The notes beneath the pieces are model-generated. The model was not told the DNA's origin and searched no databases. It was given only the letters and a program-made list of their open reading frames with translations. Shown here piece after piece: positions 9,840 to 21,161 of a stretch of 64,000 bases of DNA; within the stretch, counting starts at the first letter, position 1; each line of letters opens with the position of its first letter. The translations under genes and the position numbers were made by a program. Origin of the DNA: Chaetorhynchus papuensis (Eukaryota > Chordata > Aves > Passeriformes > Rhipiduridae). The stretch lies in contig VWYX01000841.1 in NCBI GenBank assembly GCA_013396525.1, positions 186,001 to 250,000 on the forward strand, given 5' to 3'.

Positions 9840-11649
9840 TGCTGTTTTCCTGCCCCGCTGGTCTCACCCCGCTGCTGCCAGAGGATGAGTTTGCTTGTTA
9901 TACCTGCGAAGTGTAATGACCTCTCTTCTCTCGATCCTCTTTTTTATATTTTGTAACTTGGGCGCCAATCCCATCACCACCGTTAGTCTACAACCCTTGG
10001 GGCAAGATGTCGTCTCCTTGCTGCAGTAATTCAGATACTGTCCCACTGACTTCAGTGGGTATCACTAAAGTCCATCAGCTGAATGCCCAAAACAAACTCT
10101 TTCCTAAAGACCTTGATGATGTGTCCCAGGGTTATTTTCACAGGCAAAAAATGCCCCCTTCCCATCAGCACCTCCTTGGGGTTGCTAGAACACCTGAGAC
10201 ACAAAGTCAGAGAGCACTGTGATTAAGTTCCCCTGGACCGAAAAATTCAAATACTTCTTCTGTTTTCTTTTTTGCTAAGGTGCACCATGCCTAGCTTGGT
10301 CGTGCCCAAAGGGCAAGGTTTAATCTCTTTGCACCCACAGCATTCTCTAGTTGTTCCATATATTTGCAGTTTCAGTGAGAGGAGACCAGTCTCTTCACTG
10401 CTCTGAGATGATGTGAGAGAGGAAAATCTTTTTCATTCTCAGCTATTCTGCCATCTAGCAGCAAATCTCTTGCTGTCAAGAGAGGGGACGTGGGTTTGGT
10501 GGGTGGTGTGGAGAGGTAGGGACTGTGTGGGGCATGCTGAGTGTGGGGTGATGCTGCTGGATGCGGACGACTGCTGAGCCCCTGGATGGGGAGGAGGAAC
10601 CAGTGCTGGCTGAGGACTGATGGATGCAGCACAAGGAGTCACCCAAGAACACTCACACAAGCATGGCCAGGTGTCTGCTTCATGCAGAGTCTAGGGCCCC
10701 TCCTACAATCTTGGGGCATTGTAATTATTGTCAGGTATTATCAGGTATTATTGTTCTTTCTAATTATTATATACAGTTCATCACAAATTCTCTTAAGATG
10801 TTCCTTGTTCTCTTTCCATCAGGCAGTAGTGGGGGATTTTTTTCAGGCTTTCCTAGGAAGAGTTGGTAAGTGCAATTTTCACTTAGAAGTTTCCCATATA
10901 AGTTCGTCTTCCTCACACATAACTGAACTTAAATGTTTGGGCTGAAATTCTCATGCCATGTTGAATTAGCTGGGAAAATAATCAAATTAAGTAGTCTGGA
11001 CATTTCTATCAATAAGAGAGTAAGAAAGAAACTCTCCTGATGATTTCTAGCACCGTTGCATTTGGCCCTTGTGTCTTAAAATCACTTAAGTGCTCAGAAT
11101 ATGCCTTTTCCTGTTCCCATGAAAAGGTGGTCAAATTTGATAAAGATGTGAGAAAATTCAATCTGCCACATCTGTGTAGGTTTCGCCTGAAGTCTGGTTG
11201 TTCTTATCCCAAATACTCTGCCTGCCCTGAGCATAACCCAGCTCAGGCAGGGAGGGACTGAGCAGGGCTTTTCCTGAGATTTCTTTCTCAGGTCCTGGTG
11301 CCCCAGGCACAGCTTGGAAAGCAGAGAGCATCTCTCTGGTGCTCCCAGTGCCTCCCAGCTAAGGTGCAAGACATGAAGTGAGGAATGTGAAGGTTTTGGA
11401 GAGTGGGAAAGAGCAGCTGGACAGAATTAATTCTGTGCATGGCTGTGAAGCAGGGGCTGGAGCAGACCCAGGCTGAGGAGACAGGAGGGATGATGATGGT
11501 AAAATGTCTCCTACACACTAGAGCATCTGTTTCTGTAGACCTTTGGCTTTTTCTTTTGCATGCTGTCCTACTGGCAAATGAAATATTTGGCAAAAGTTGA
11601 TGAAAAGCCACAATTCTCAGCCTGCAGAGAAGCCCAGTGACAGAATTTT
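9840..11649. other. Single-copy non-coding DNA
   Basis: No recognised gene. It contains an 18-bp palindrome at 10042-10059 (listed separately) and an exact 10-bp tandem duplication TCAGGTATTA at 10731-10750. The open frames, up to 134 codons at 10541-10945, have no recognisable domain. Confidence 0.4.
10042..10059. repeat. CCCACTGA...TCAGTGGG palindrome, likely old amniote repeat scrap
   Basis: Perfect 8-bp arms around a CT spacer. Words of the form CCCATTGACTTCAGTGGG are common in old interspersed repeats of reptile and bird genomes, so this is more likely a fossil repeat core than a functional site. No family name can be assigned. Confidence 0.4.
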
Positions 11650-11773
11650 TTGGTGGGTTTTTTTTCTTTCTTTTTCTTCTTCTTTGTTGTTGTTGTTGTT
11701 CTTTTGTTTGTTTCGTATTTTTGTTCCAAACTGAGATGAATATCTGAAATACTGATTTTTTTTTTTTTTTCAT
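11650..11773. repeat. Pyrimidine-rich low-complexity tract
   Basis: T-rich and TC-rich sequence on the plus strand with a (GTT)5-type run near 11683-11699 and a run of about 17 T at 11754-11770. It creates an artefactual lysine-rich open frame on the minus strand. A short polypurine-polypyrimidine tract like this can be replication-slippage prone. Confidence 0.9.
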
Positions 11774-14700
11774 ACTGGGCAGTTTTTTAAAATTTCTTTT
11801 TTCTACAGTGGTGTTAATAATTTCAGCATTTCTTAACCTTTAACTTATTGGCTTTACAGCATTATGCTCCTTTTATGTATAGTTAGTGTGTAACTTTATA
11901 CAATATATGAAATGTCTTAGGAAGATGATGTGTGAGAAACACACCCATGCATGTTTGTCTATATCTCTGTATCTTGCATAGCCATAGAATTTTAGTTTCC
12001 ACCTCCTCCAGACGTGAAGAAATATATTATTTAATAGGAACTCTGTTATTCACTGGAAATGTGTAGGTCTAAACTCTTAGGGGTCTAATCACTGTAAAGG
12101 CTAGATATTTCTTCTTCTAAATTCTACACAACCAGATCCATGCTTATTAACGAATATGCAGTTACTGGAAATTTCAGAAGAATTTTGTAATTCTGATCTC
12201 TCTTTTGCTAAACCCCTAATTTGACTGACCATATACTGCAGATTTATTTCTTTATTAATTGCATTATCAGGCCAAGAATTCAGAATGGAGTTTTCCTTTG
12301 TGGGCTCTTGTGGCCACATGCTCCTGTTGGCAGGCTGAGGCTGTAAGTAACAGCCTGTTCTTCATCTTTTTAAGGCAGCTTGCTTTCTAGTGAGAACAGT
12401 GCACAAATGTTTGCAGTTGATAGCTGGGAATATGCTCTTTCTTTTCATTTCTCTGTCGACTTTGCTGAAAAGCTAAGGATGTCCAGGTTCTCAGCTGGCA
12501 GAAGGTGGAAAAATGCCAAGAAATTCAAAGGAGTCACACCGAGCTTCACAAGCCAGAAACTTGCCCCATCATTTTTATTTTAGGCAGAAGAGGGAGTATA
12601 AACATTTCCACGGGCCTGGAAAGAACTCCTTTCTACGTGCTTATTACATGCTTCATGTGGACATTTTTAGAAATTAGTAGTTACTCAAAAATGAAAAACT
12701 GGCTGGTTGTATCTCTCCTGCCAGCACACTCACCAAGCTGGTAGAGTTCATAACTCATTACAGAGAGTGAGAATTTTGCAGTAGCTTCACAAAAAGTGGG
12801 AAAACATTGTCTAATGGGACTTCAAGCAGAAATTACAAAGCTCCTTCTGATTTTGCTTAATTTGGCTTCTTGTCCAGTCCTGCTGCCCTCCCCAGCCTGT
12901 GCTTCTCCCATCCAGCTAATGCAGCTGATTATAAAGCCTGATGTGACAGGCTTAGGCCAGGCATGCTGAAAGTCAAATTAATGTTTTGGGCATTTTTTGT
13001 TAAACCAAACCTCAAACAGATCCATTCTTAGAGGCCTTGGCTGCAGCTGCCAAGGGCCTGCCATGCAAATGCCCACTGCTGTGCTACCTGGGGAAGGTCC
13101 CAGTGCAAGCTCCATGCTGGAACAACTCTCCTCCTTCCACATTTAGCAACCCACCAGCCCCTCCAAAAATGTTATTCTGACTCTCAGAACTAATACTGAG
13201 CTATAAGAGAAGGGACAAACCTGCTGTTGATATCCTGCCTCTCGTTGCAATTACCTGGGGTGGAGCACTAATAACGCAGTGTTTCTGGTGTTCCTCGCAA
13301 TGGGATTTGAAATAGCTTATTTCCAAATAATTTCATTTTACCTCTGACACTGTGCTCTATCTTTGGTGGGTTTTTTTCACCAAAAATTTACCAATTTAGT
13401 TCTACCATGCCTGTCTCTTTGTTCCCAGACTTAGTGTGACGCGCTATAGTGGAGGTGGACTATCTGTTTAAGAGAGGACCCCATTTTTCTTTATGTTGTG
13501 TATGCAGTGTTTTGCAGACCTGCCTTTCTTTTCAAGGCTGCTCCTCTCTGGGAGCTCTGAACAGTGAGCTGTGTATTTGGATGTACAACACAGTGTGTAG
13601 TTTTTAAAAGTTTTTCCCTGCTTGCATCATAGATAATTTCTAACATGTCTAAATTACCATCTTGTTTGATTTCAGTGAGTTATCAAGGCTGTGTTATGCA
13701 TTAACAGCCTGAAAATCAGGCCCAGGTTTCATGCCAAGCCCGTTTTACAGGCTCAGATTTCCTTGGGGGAGAGTGGAAAGGAAGAAAGAGACGGAGGGAG
13801 TTTGCTTGACTGTCTCCCTTCTCTGGGCATTGCCATGGTTTCCTTCTGGTTGACACCAGAGGTACATGGAGGACTCATCTCCACTGCAGCTTCATCTCTC
13901 ACCTGTGTCCTGTATCCCATTTTTGAGGAGCCTGACATCCTCATCTGCCTTCCTGGGAGTTTGGCAGCCTGTGACCCTGTACAGTTGTGTGTGAGGTGTA
14001 CTTTTAAATACTTTGAGAGATTAAAATAAACTGCCAGAAAGTGTTCAATGGGTAATAGAAGTGCCTAAACATGCAAGTAGGTGAAAACATGCCTGGTTTT
14101 AGATTATTTAATTCTTCTGATAAAAGGTATTTTCCTCTCCCTACATGATTATGCTTCAGACGAGAAGTCTGTGCCCAAACATGTCTCTATATGGCATGTG
14201 CTAACACACTATCTGCTATGCCATACAGTATCAGATACATACTTCTTCCTAGCTGGACGCTGAATTCATGAAGTCACAAAGAAGTCACAAAGTCTAACTC
14301 TGGCATTTCCGAAGCCTGCATAGGCACAGATATTTAAGTTGTCTTTTGTTCTGGTGAGACTCAGGGGGCTGTTGCTGGGCACCCTGGAGGCCCCAAATCA
14401 ACATTTATTTATTTCTATCCCAGATCCCCAGGCACAGAGGAGCTCCAACAGTCAGTCCTCAGATGGAAAAAAAGAAAGGAGGGGAGGGAAGATTCTGTAA
14501 AATTAATAACAAGCTTGGGTTTTCATATTCTGTGTTTGTCTGGTGTGTAGGACATAATATCAATGAGAGAGCTGGAGATGTGTGTTGCCTGTGGTAGGGA
14601 AGGCAAGGGTGGGAAGAGAGAGGACAGTCCATGACATGGCTCATAATCATCTACCTCTGTCTTCTGAAATGCAATCGAAATATTTTATAGTAGGCCAGGT

Positions 14701-17700
14701 AAGGATGATCCACTTGGGTGTTTGGACACAAGAACTTTTTGAATGGAGACAGCTTTTAGAGAGAATTATGGTTTATTGGAAAGCAATGAGCAAAACCAAA
14801 TGAGATGCCTTGATGCTTGCCAGTTCATAAGCAAGCAAAACCTATGGTTCCTGCTGGACATCTCTCCCAGGACTAGTAACATGAGAATATATTTTCATCC
14901 TTAGATTGAGAGACCTACATTCACAAAGAGCTTTAGACATCCCAGGAAATCAGTGGGAATTAGATCCCCAGATGCCTCTGTGAATTTGGCATAATTAGTT
15001 CCAGGAAAACACTGCCCAGGCGCTTTTCCCCTGCTACATACGGGACTGAAATGCAAGCAGGGATATTTTAGAACAACTGTAGAAATCACATACTTTTGGA
15101 TTTGGGTCAGTAAGCATTTCCTTCTAGTTTTGCTCAGGTGGGAAGAGATCAGAGACGGGACAGGAATCTACAGGGCTCAGGGATGTTGAACACTTTTCAA
15201 TTTACTGAAATCATTGGGAACAGAGCAAATACAGACACAAGTCACAAATCAGCGGGTGACACAAGCCAAAAGTAGTTTTAAAAGGAAGGCAAACAGGCCT
15301 GGTTCTTAATGAGGCCACAGATGTTACTTGAGATTTTGCTCCAGTAACTATCAAGACCGCACTAGCATTACACACAGATGTTACGCCAAATGATCTTGGG
15401 AAGTGGGGGCGTGATGTCATTGGGGGGTTTCAAATCTGGAACACATAATCAACTTATCTTTGTTCTGAGAGTTCTCATTATAGCCCCCCGGGCTTGTTCA
15501 CATGTCTATTTGCATAGGAAGTGCCCTGAGGAGAGATCCTGTTCCATGACACACATAACTGTGGTGACAGTCCAACATACCTGTTGTTTAAGTTTCTCCT
15601 TATGAGTGGATATAACATATTTTGGAGAAGAATTATGGTTGGGTGGAAAGAGGATGAATGGTCTAACTCCCCATCCAGTTCTGAAAACATATTACTTCCA
15701 GAGGAAACCTTGAGAGCATGCAGAGTTGAAGCTCTCCAGGGTAAGGTGATCATCCACATATTTTCTGAGTAAATGACTCAGCAGAACTGTGTTGTATTCG
15801 TAACAATGAATATTAGTAATGAATAATTAGTAATGAGATGGTATTTTAAAGGGCTTTTCCTCTAATTAATATTGTAACATTTTACCTTGGCAATGATTTC
15901 TCCATACCCTTTTGTCACTGTCTTGAACCTCTTATTTTGTCTAGCTCAAAAACCTCCTTAAGTGACTCTTAAAATAGAAATTGGCTCAGATACTCATCAC
16001 ATTTCTGCTTTTGCTAGATGAATTTGAAAGGAATAGAAAAACAACAGCCATCTCTATTATTGGATGTTTCTTCTGAAAATAAATCTCATGCTCAATACTC
16101 TGGTGCTAAAAATAAGTTGCTGTGCTGAAGCCAGCATGGCTACTGTCTCAGTTGATTCCCACTGAGCACATATTTAAGGGCCTTTTTGAATCAACACATT
16201 ATAAAACCAGCCTTGCAAGGAGCAGGGAGAATGGTGATAGTTCTAACAACTCCTCTTCGTCTTCAAAACAGTGTGTGGGATGAGGGTCCAATAGCAGACG
16301 TGTAAAAATGTCACATTTCATCTAGAGAATTTTTTTCCTGTTGAGTTTAATGATGTGTTAGGGCTTTATAAACATGAGTAGGCTCCAATTATTTTCTTTT
16401 CTTTGTGTGTAAATAGCAAAATTTAAAAAAAGTTGATTTCATCTTTTAGCAGCTTCAAGGGCAAGAAGTCTTATGAATGCCACAAGCACAATCTGGACAG
16501 CACACAAATGAAGGGTTCGCTGTATGGGAAGGCAAAGCATTTTAGCTGATCTTCATTGCTTCTTCCAAAAGTAGAGGTACTGTGTTGGGCCATCATAACC
16601 AAGTACAAAGGGTAAAACAGTTTGCCTGTCCTTATCAGCAGAGGCTCTTAACAGTGCTGCTCAGAAAAGAACCTAGGCAGGTCAATATCTGCAAAATTCC
16701 TCTCAGAGTATGGGGAAGCAGTGCTTTATCTCCACACAGAGAGCGAGACTCCAGGCTGACAGCACTGTGTCGTGTTCTCACAGATTGTATTAACTTATAT
16801 CTCTGTGCCTTCAGCCTCATAAAAACAGGGCTTATAAACAGCTGGAGCTATGCTGCTGTGGGGAAGAGGGGCTGTGCAGAGGACTGCAGCCAGACAGCGT
16901 TAGCTTTCTGGGCTCTAGAGGGCTGCCCTGCCCCAGCAGCTCCAGCTACCTTCCCCAGGACAAGGGTGAGATGTTCCTCTCTGTGATCACCCTCATTCCT
17001 TGTCCTCACCTTCGGCCCTCTTCCATGGTAGCTGCTGCTCTTTGTGCTCTCCCTGGGCAGAGTCACTGAAGGCTTCTGAGACAAAAGAAATTGTTTGGCT
17101 TACCCTGGATCCAGCTCTCCTGCAAAGGATACTTGTCACCAGCACAGGTGGAGGCCTCCTGTGTGGCATGTGTGTCTGCAGGGAAGCCTGTGGTGGTGGG
17201 GCAAGCAACAGGGACCACATCTGGCAAGCCTGATGACCTGGCAAGACACAGTGCAGCCCCAGACCCTGGTGATGGGGGAGGCAGTGGCAGGGCAGACCAC
17301 AGCAGGGCCAGACAAGAGACAACCCTAATGATCACTGGTGGGTTGTGTTTCTCCTTTAAGCAGATATAGGGCTAGGTGCCTGGGATGGTGTGGTGTGAAT
17401 CTGGGTCTTGAGACAAGCACTGCAAAGCCATGGTGACAGCTTTTGTCCCTTTGCAGTCATCCTTACCTGCCCTCGTGGTAACATGGCTCAAGACCAAGTC
17501 AAGTGGCTTTTTGGCATGGGGACAGTTGTCCGTGCTGGTACCTGTGCCTAGCACTGGCAGCCAGTCCTTGCAAGATACCCTGTCAGGGCTGAGAGCAGCC
17601 CTCAACTGTTTTTATCCTCTGCCTTCTACACCAGCAGGAGGGTATTGCTATGGCTGAGGAGAACTAAGGAAGGAAATCGTGGTGCACACAGCCCAAACAA

Positions 17701-19109
17701 AAACCTCACAGCCCTGTACTGGAATACTCTTGAAACTGTTTTGAGGACTGGGATAAGAATCACAGGATTACTCTGAAACCCTCTTCTCCCCATCACCTAC
17801 CACCAGCTGGTACAAAGAGAACCTGGAAGGGCAACTTCAGTGTAATTCCACTGAGGTAAGACTGGGTGATTTCACTGCACAAGAATTACCACTGCATTGC
17901 ATGAGATTGGAGTGGTTTCTCAGGGATAGTTGAATCCTAACATAGTTCAAAAGGCATCCAACATTAGAAAAATTGAGAGCAAACATAATTTGGAAACTAT
18001 TCCATGCTGGAATCCTCTGTAGATGATTGCAGTCACGAAAATCATTATCAGAAGGTAGCTGTGTAGGCAAAAATAAAGTAACAAAGGGTCTGGTTTTGGT
18101 GGTTTTGCTTTCTTAACAAAAAGTTCCCCTGCACTGCAAATACAAAGGGAAGGAGGAAGGGAAGTATCTGGCTATTTAAATGAAAAATTACTTTTCTCTG
18201 CAATCACCTTCTGTCAATAAAATGCTTATTTTCTGACATGTCAATTAGGTGATTCAAAAGCCAGATGACCACTGCCTTCCATTTAGTACTGCTCAGCTGG
18301 GTTAAATGTCTTAAGTGTTTACCCTTTATGACCAGTGGCATGTATCTGTTCTTAGTCAAACTGTGCTATGTGTGACATGTTTGCCTGTAGGTTTTTCTCT
18401 TGAGGTAAAGTCAACCATTATTATCAGATTCTAAGAAAAATGGTAGGTTAGGACAGTGGTTTCACTGACAGAAATGGGTACAGCTTGTTTTACAGTAATG
18501 TGTACGAGAAATATGAAACAGATGAGAAAAATTCACATAGAATTAACCAGCCTGCAATTTAAAGTGCTGCCATTAAATAGGATCATGTATCCATGCTTGA
18601 TACTTCAAAAGAAACCTCTGCTGTGTAAGACCAGCTATTAGCGAGGAACATTTTGTCCGGTATCTCAAACCAATTTTAAGAGATCCTATTACAGACACAC
18701 ACAACCACGTGTAAATGAAACTACTCACTTCAGAATCTTTAAGACTTGATTTTGTTCACACAAAAGTCTTGGGGGTTTGAGGAAGAACTTTGAATGAGGA
18801 AAAAATACATAAACTCTGGGTCCTGGTAGGGTCCTAGGAAGAAATATGGTGATAATATTAATATAACCTTTTTACTGAGGCTTGTTCTGAACACACAACA
18901 CTATCTGCTTGTGTAAAAGAACAGAGCAGGCAGTGGGGTGAGAAAGATTCACACAATAACATTAATTTAACTATTTTAAAATTGATTAAATCTTTAGAGA
19001 GCTGTCTTCTGTCATCCACCATGGAATGCAGCCCAAGATTTTTGGTGGGAAAAGCCAAGACACTTCCTTTCTGACTTCTGAAAAGAACTGAAAGTGAAAT
19101 ACTCATTTG
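11774..19109. other. Single-copy non-coding DNA
   Basis: About 7.3 kb with no recognised exon and only one tentative repeat scrap (14921-14992). There is an 11-bp direct duplication GAAGTCACAAA at 14270-14291. Frames reach 134 codons (16582-16986, plus) without known domains. The 16.9-17.7 kb part is GC-richer, with overlapping frames on both strands. No promoter or splice structure was convincing. Confidence 0.45.
14921..14992 (+). repeat. Possible ancient amniote repeat scrap
   Basis: The string CAGTGGGAATTAGATCCCC, followed by a GATGCCTCTGTGAATTTGG block, resembles the CAGTGGGAGTTAGGCRCC...TTTGAAAATCTGGCC pattern of old repeats in sauropsid genomes. It is diverged and unnamed, a low-confidence call. 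Confidence 0.3.
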
Positions 19110-19165
19110 GCAGATATAAATAAATAAGCTGAGACAATAGAAGTAACTTTCCCAGACAAAAAATA
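19110..19165 (+). repeat. Possible MIR SINE core fragment
   Basis: The order AGATATAAATAAATAAGCTGAG, AGAAGTAACTTTCCCAGAC parallels the MIR core CAGATGAGGAAACTGAGGC...AAGTAACTTGCCCAAGG. It is much weaker than the fragment at 32533 and could be chance. Confidence 0.3.
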
Positions 19166-19635
19166 ATCAGAGAAAGGTCTTTGTGAGTAATAGCAGGTCA
19201 GCAGGACTCACTTCACAGGCCCAGACAAGCCAGCAGGAGACAACCACCTCTGTGAAACATTCTTTGGGTCAGACCCTGCTGAGCAGCACCGTTCTCAGAC
19301 CGGGGGTGGGAGGGGGTTCACATCCATGCCCACCATACAAATCCAGCGAGGCATTAGCAGTTTGGTATGAACAGTGTCCCTGAAAAGCAAGAACTGCTTA
19401 GGGCTTGGACCTTCAGCCTGGCTTCCCAGAGGGTAAATGTCTCTGCCACTGCCAGCATGCCCCAAAGCCCAGAGCAAGACCTGAGAGGTGAGTGCCAGTG
19501 TCATGGCTTAAACACACTGCTGACTTCTCAGAGGATCAGCTGGGGGCTCTGATGGGCAGAACTGGGTAGCTCTGCAATTCATCCAGCATCTCAGGGAAAT
19601 GTGAGTGTGACCTGCTTGTAGGACTCAGGGTAACT

Positions 19636-19775
19636 CAGGCTGGTAGGGATCTCAGAAGGTCTCTAGACTAATGTTTTGCTCAAAGAAGGGTAAACTCTGA
19701 GGTCAGGCCAGATTGCCCAGGGCTTTATACAGTCTGAGGCAGTTGAAAACTTCTAGGAATGGAAGCTGAACTGTT
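19636..19775 (-). mobile_element. CR1 LINE 3' tail fragment
   Basis: On the plus strand it reads GGCTGGTAGGGATCTCAGAAGG, GTCTCTAGACTAATG, CTCAAAGAAGGGTAAACTC, TGCCCAGGGCTTTATACAGTC. This is the reverse complement of the CR1 3' UTR in the expected order. It is diverged, has lost its octamer tail and contains no coding sequence. It lies 0.4 kb from the larger minus-strand CR1 but repeats the same 3' UTR part, so it is a separate insertion. Confidence 0.75.
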
Positions 19776-20205
19776 CTCACTCTGATGTTCTTTTCTCACC
19801 CCAAGCCTAACAGTGCCATGCTGAATGGCACACAGATGATTGTGGCCACCCAGAAGGGATATTCGGGGCAATGGGATGCAAATGGACTCTGTAGGTGCCC
19901 CTGCACTCTGCTACATGTCCCCAGTGACCTGGTTCTTTCATTTCTCCAGGTAAGCACTCACTGGGCCAAGCCATGGTTCACCTTTGCACCTTGCTGAAGC
20001 CAAGGCAGTACATGTGCCTGGGTCTCACCTTGGCATTTCCAGCCACAGCAGTTCAGAAACAACTTGAGGTTCCTCAGTTTCAAAGAGTTTTGAAGTCTTT
20101 CTCACCAGTCTGAGTCTTGGTTCACCACTGGCTCTGGGTGGCTGGAGCACAAAGGTTTGCAAGCCACTTCTCCTTTCAGACATTGTGTAATCTAATCACA
20201 GCGTT

Positions 20206-20453
20206 TCACAGAATCACAAAATTGATGAGGTTGAAAGGAGCCTCTGGAGGTTATCCAGTCCAAATTTGTGCTCAAAGCAGGGTCAGCTATAGCAGGTTGC
20301 TCAGGGCTGTGTCCACTTTTATTTTGAGTATCTCCAAGGACAGACTCCATAAACACTTTGGACAACCTGTACCAGTGTTCAAACACCCTTACAGCAAGTA
20401 AATACCTGTCTTATGTTTAAATGGAATTTCCTGTATTTCAGTTTGTGCCCATT
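20206..20453 (-). mobile_element. CR1 LINE 3' end (distal part of split copy)
   Basis: On the plus strand it begins TTCACAGAATCACAAAATTG and passes CTCAAAGCAGGGTCAGCTAT, then AGGTTGCTCAGGGC, then TATCTCCAAGGACAGACTCC. It ends TCAGTTTGTGCCCATT. This is a well-preserved CR1 3' UTR in reverse orientation. It stops exactly where the CR1 consensus should go on toward ORF2, and CR1 homology resumes at 21162, which suggests one element split by about 0.7 kb. Confidence 0.92.
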
Positions 20454-21161
20454 ATATATTGCCATATTACCATTATACCATATTACTGAAATTCAATGTA
20501 CAATGATACTCTTCTGCACACCATTGTCAGAATAATAATCTCTGTCTGTCTGATCAACTTGTATTTTATAACAATAACACAGCACTTAATATTACATTTT
20601 CAGAGGAAGGAAATATATTTATTCATGCAACAACTTGCCCAGTAGCTTAGACAGTGTAAGATAAAAATAGCTTGGAGTTTTTACTCTGAGGGTTACAATA
20701 ACTTCTGATCCACAATACAGATTTCTATACAATTTCAGCAATTTTATGCAGCAATATAAAATATGATTCTTAATCTAGTTTGTGAAACCATCTCTCTATT
20801 TTATACTGCCAAGAGGAATAACACAGTTGGACATGGCTGCTGAAGTTCGCTTTTTTCATTCTTCTAAAAGGAGGAAACCAAAACTACAAATGGTAATTAA
20901 CAGTTTTTTTCTATATTCTGCATTGTCATATTCTGTGCTGTATTCTTAGGCTTAGTGTCTCAATATACATATCAAGAAGCACTTGCAGACAAGATACACA
21001 TGGCATCCCCTGTGATCAAAGGACTCCTTGTCAGAAACCAGTATCTCTTCAGCAGAGAAAGCCTGCCCACGATATAGGGTAAGTTTGTTCCAAATGATGC
21101 ATGTTCCACCAGATCAGCAAACTTAAGCAACATAGAAAAGCTCTGTTGTGTCCCATCCGTT
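20454..21161. other. Foreign block interrupting a CR1
   Basis: About 0.7 kb of AT-rich sequence with no CR1 homology that I can see lies between two collinear parts of a minus-strand CR1. No terminal inverted repeat or LTR ends are obvious, and no coding frame is recognisable (longest is 70 codons). Roughly 110 bp of CR1 consensus appears missing at the junction. It may be an unidentified insertion, a rearrangement, or the gap between two independent copies. Confidence 0.5.

Noticed and set aside
11288..11773. 161-codon lysine-rich minus-strand frame
   Set aside because: Its start lies in the pyrimidine tract at 11650-11773, and the lysines come from low-complexity A/G codons.
19935..19952. 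CTCCAGGTAAGCAC as a splice donor of a real exon
   Set aside because: The donor consensus is good, but no coding frame with homology or paired acceptor supports an exon. Similar words occur at 26208 and 36847.
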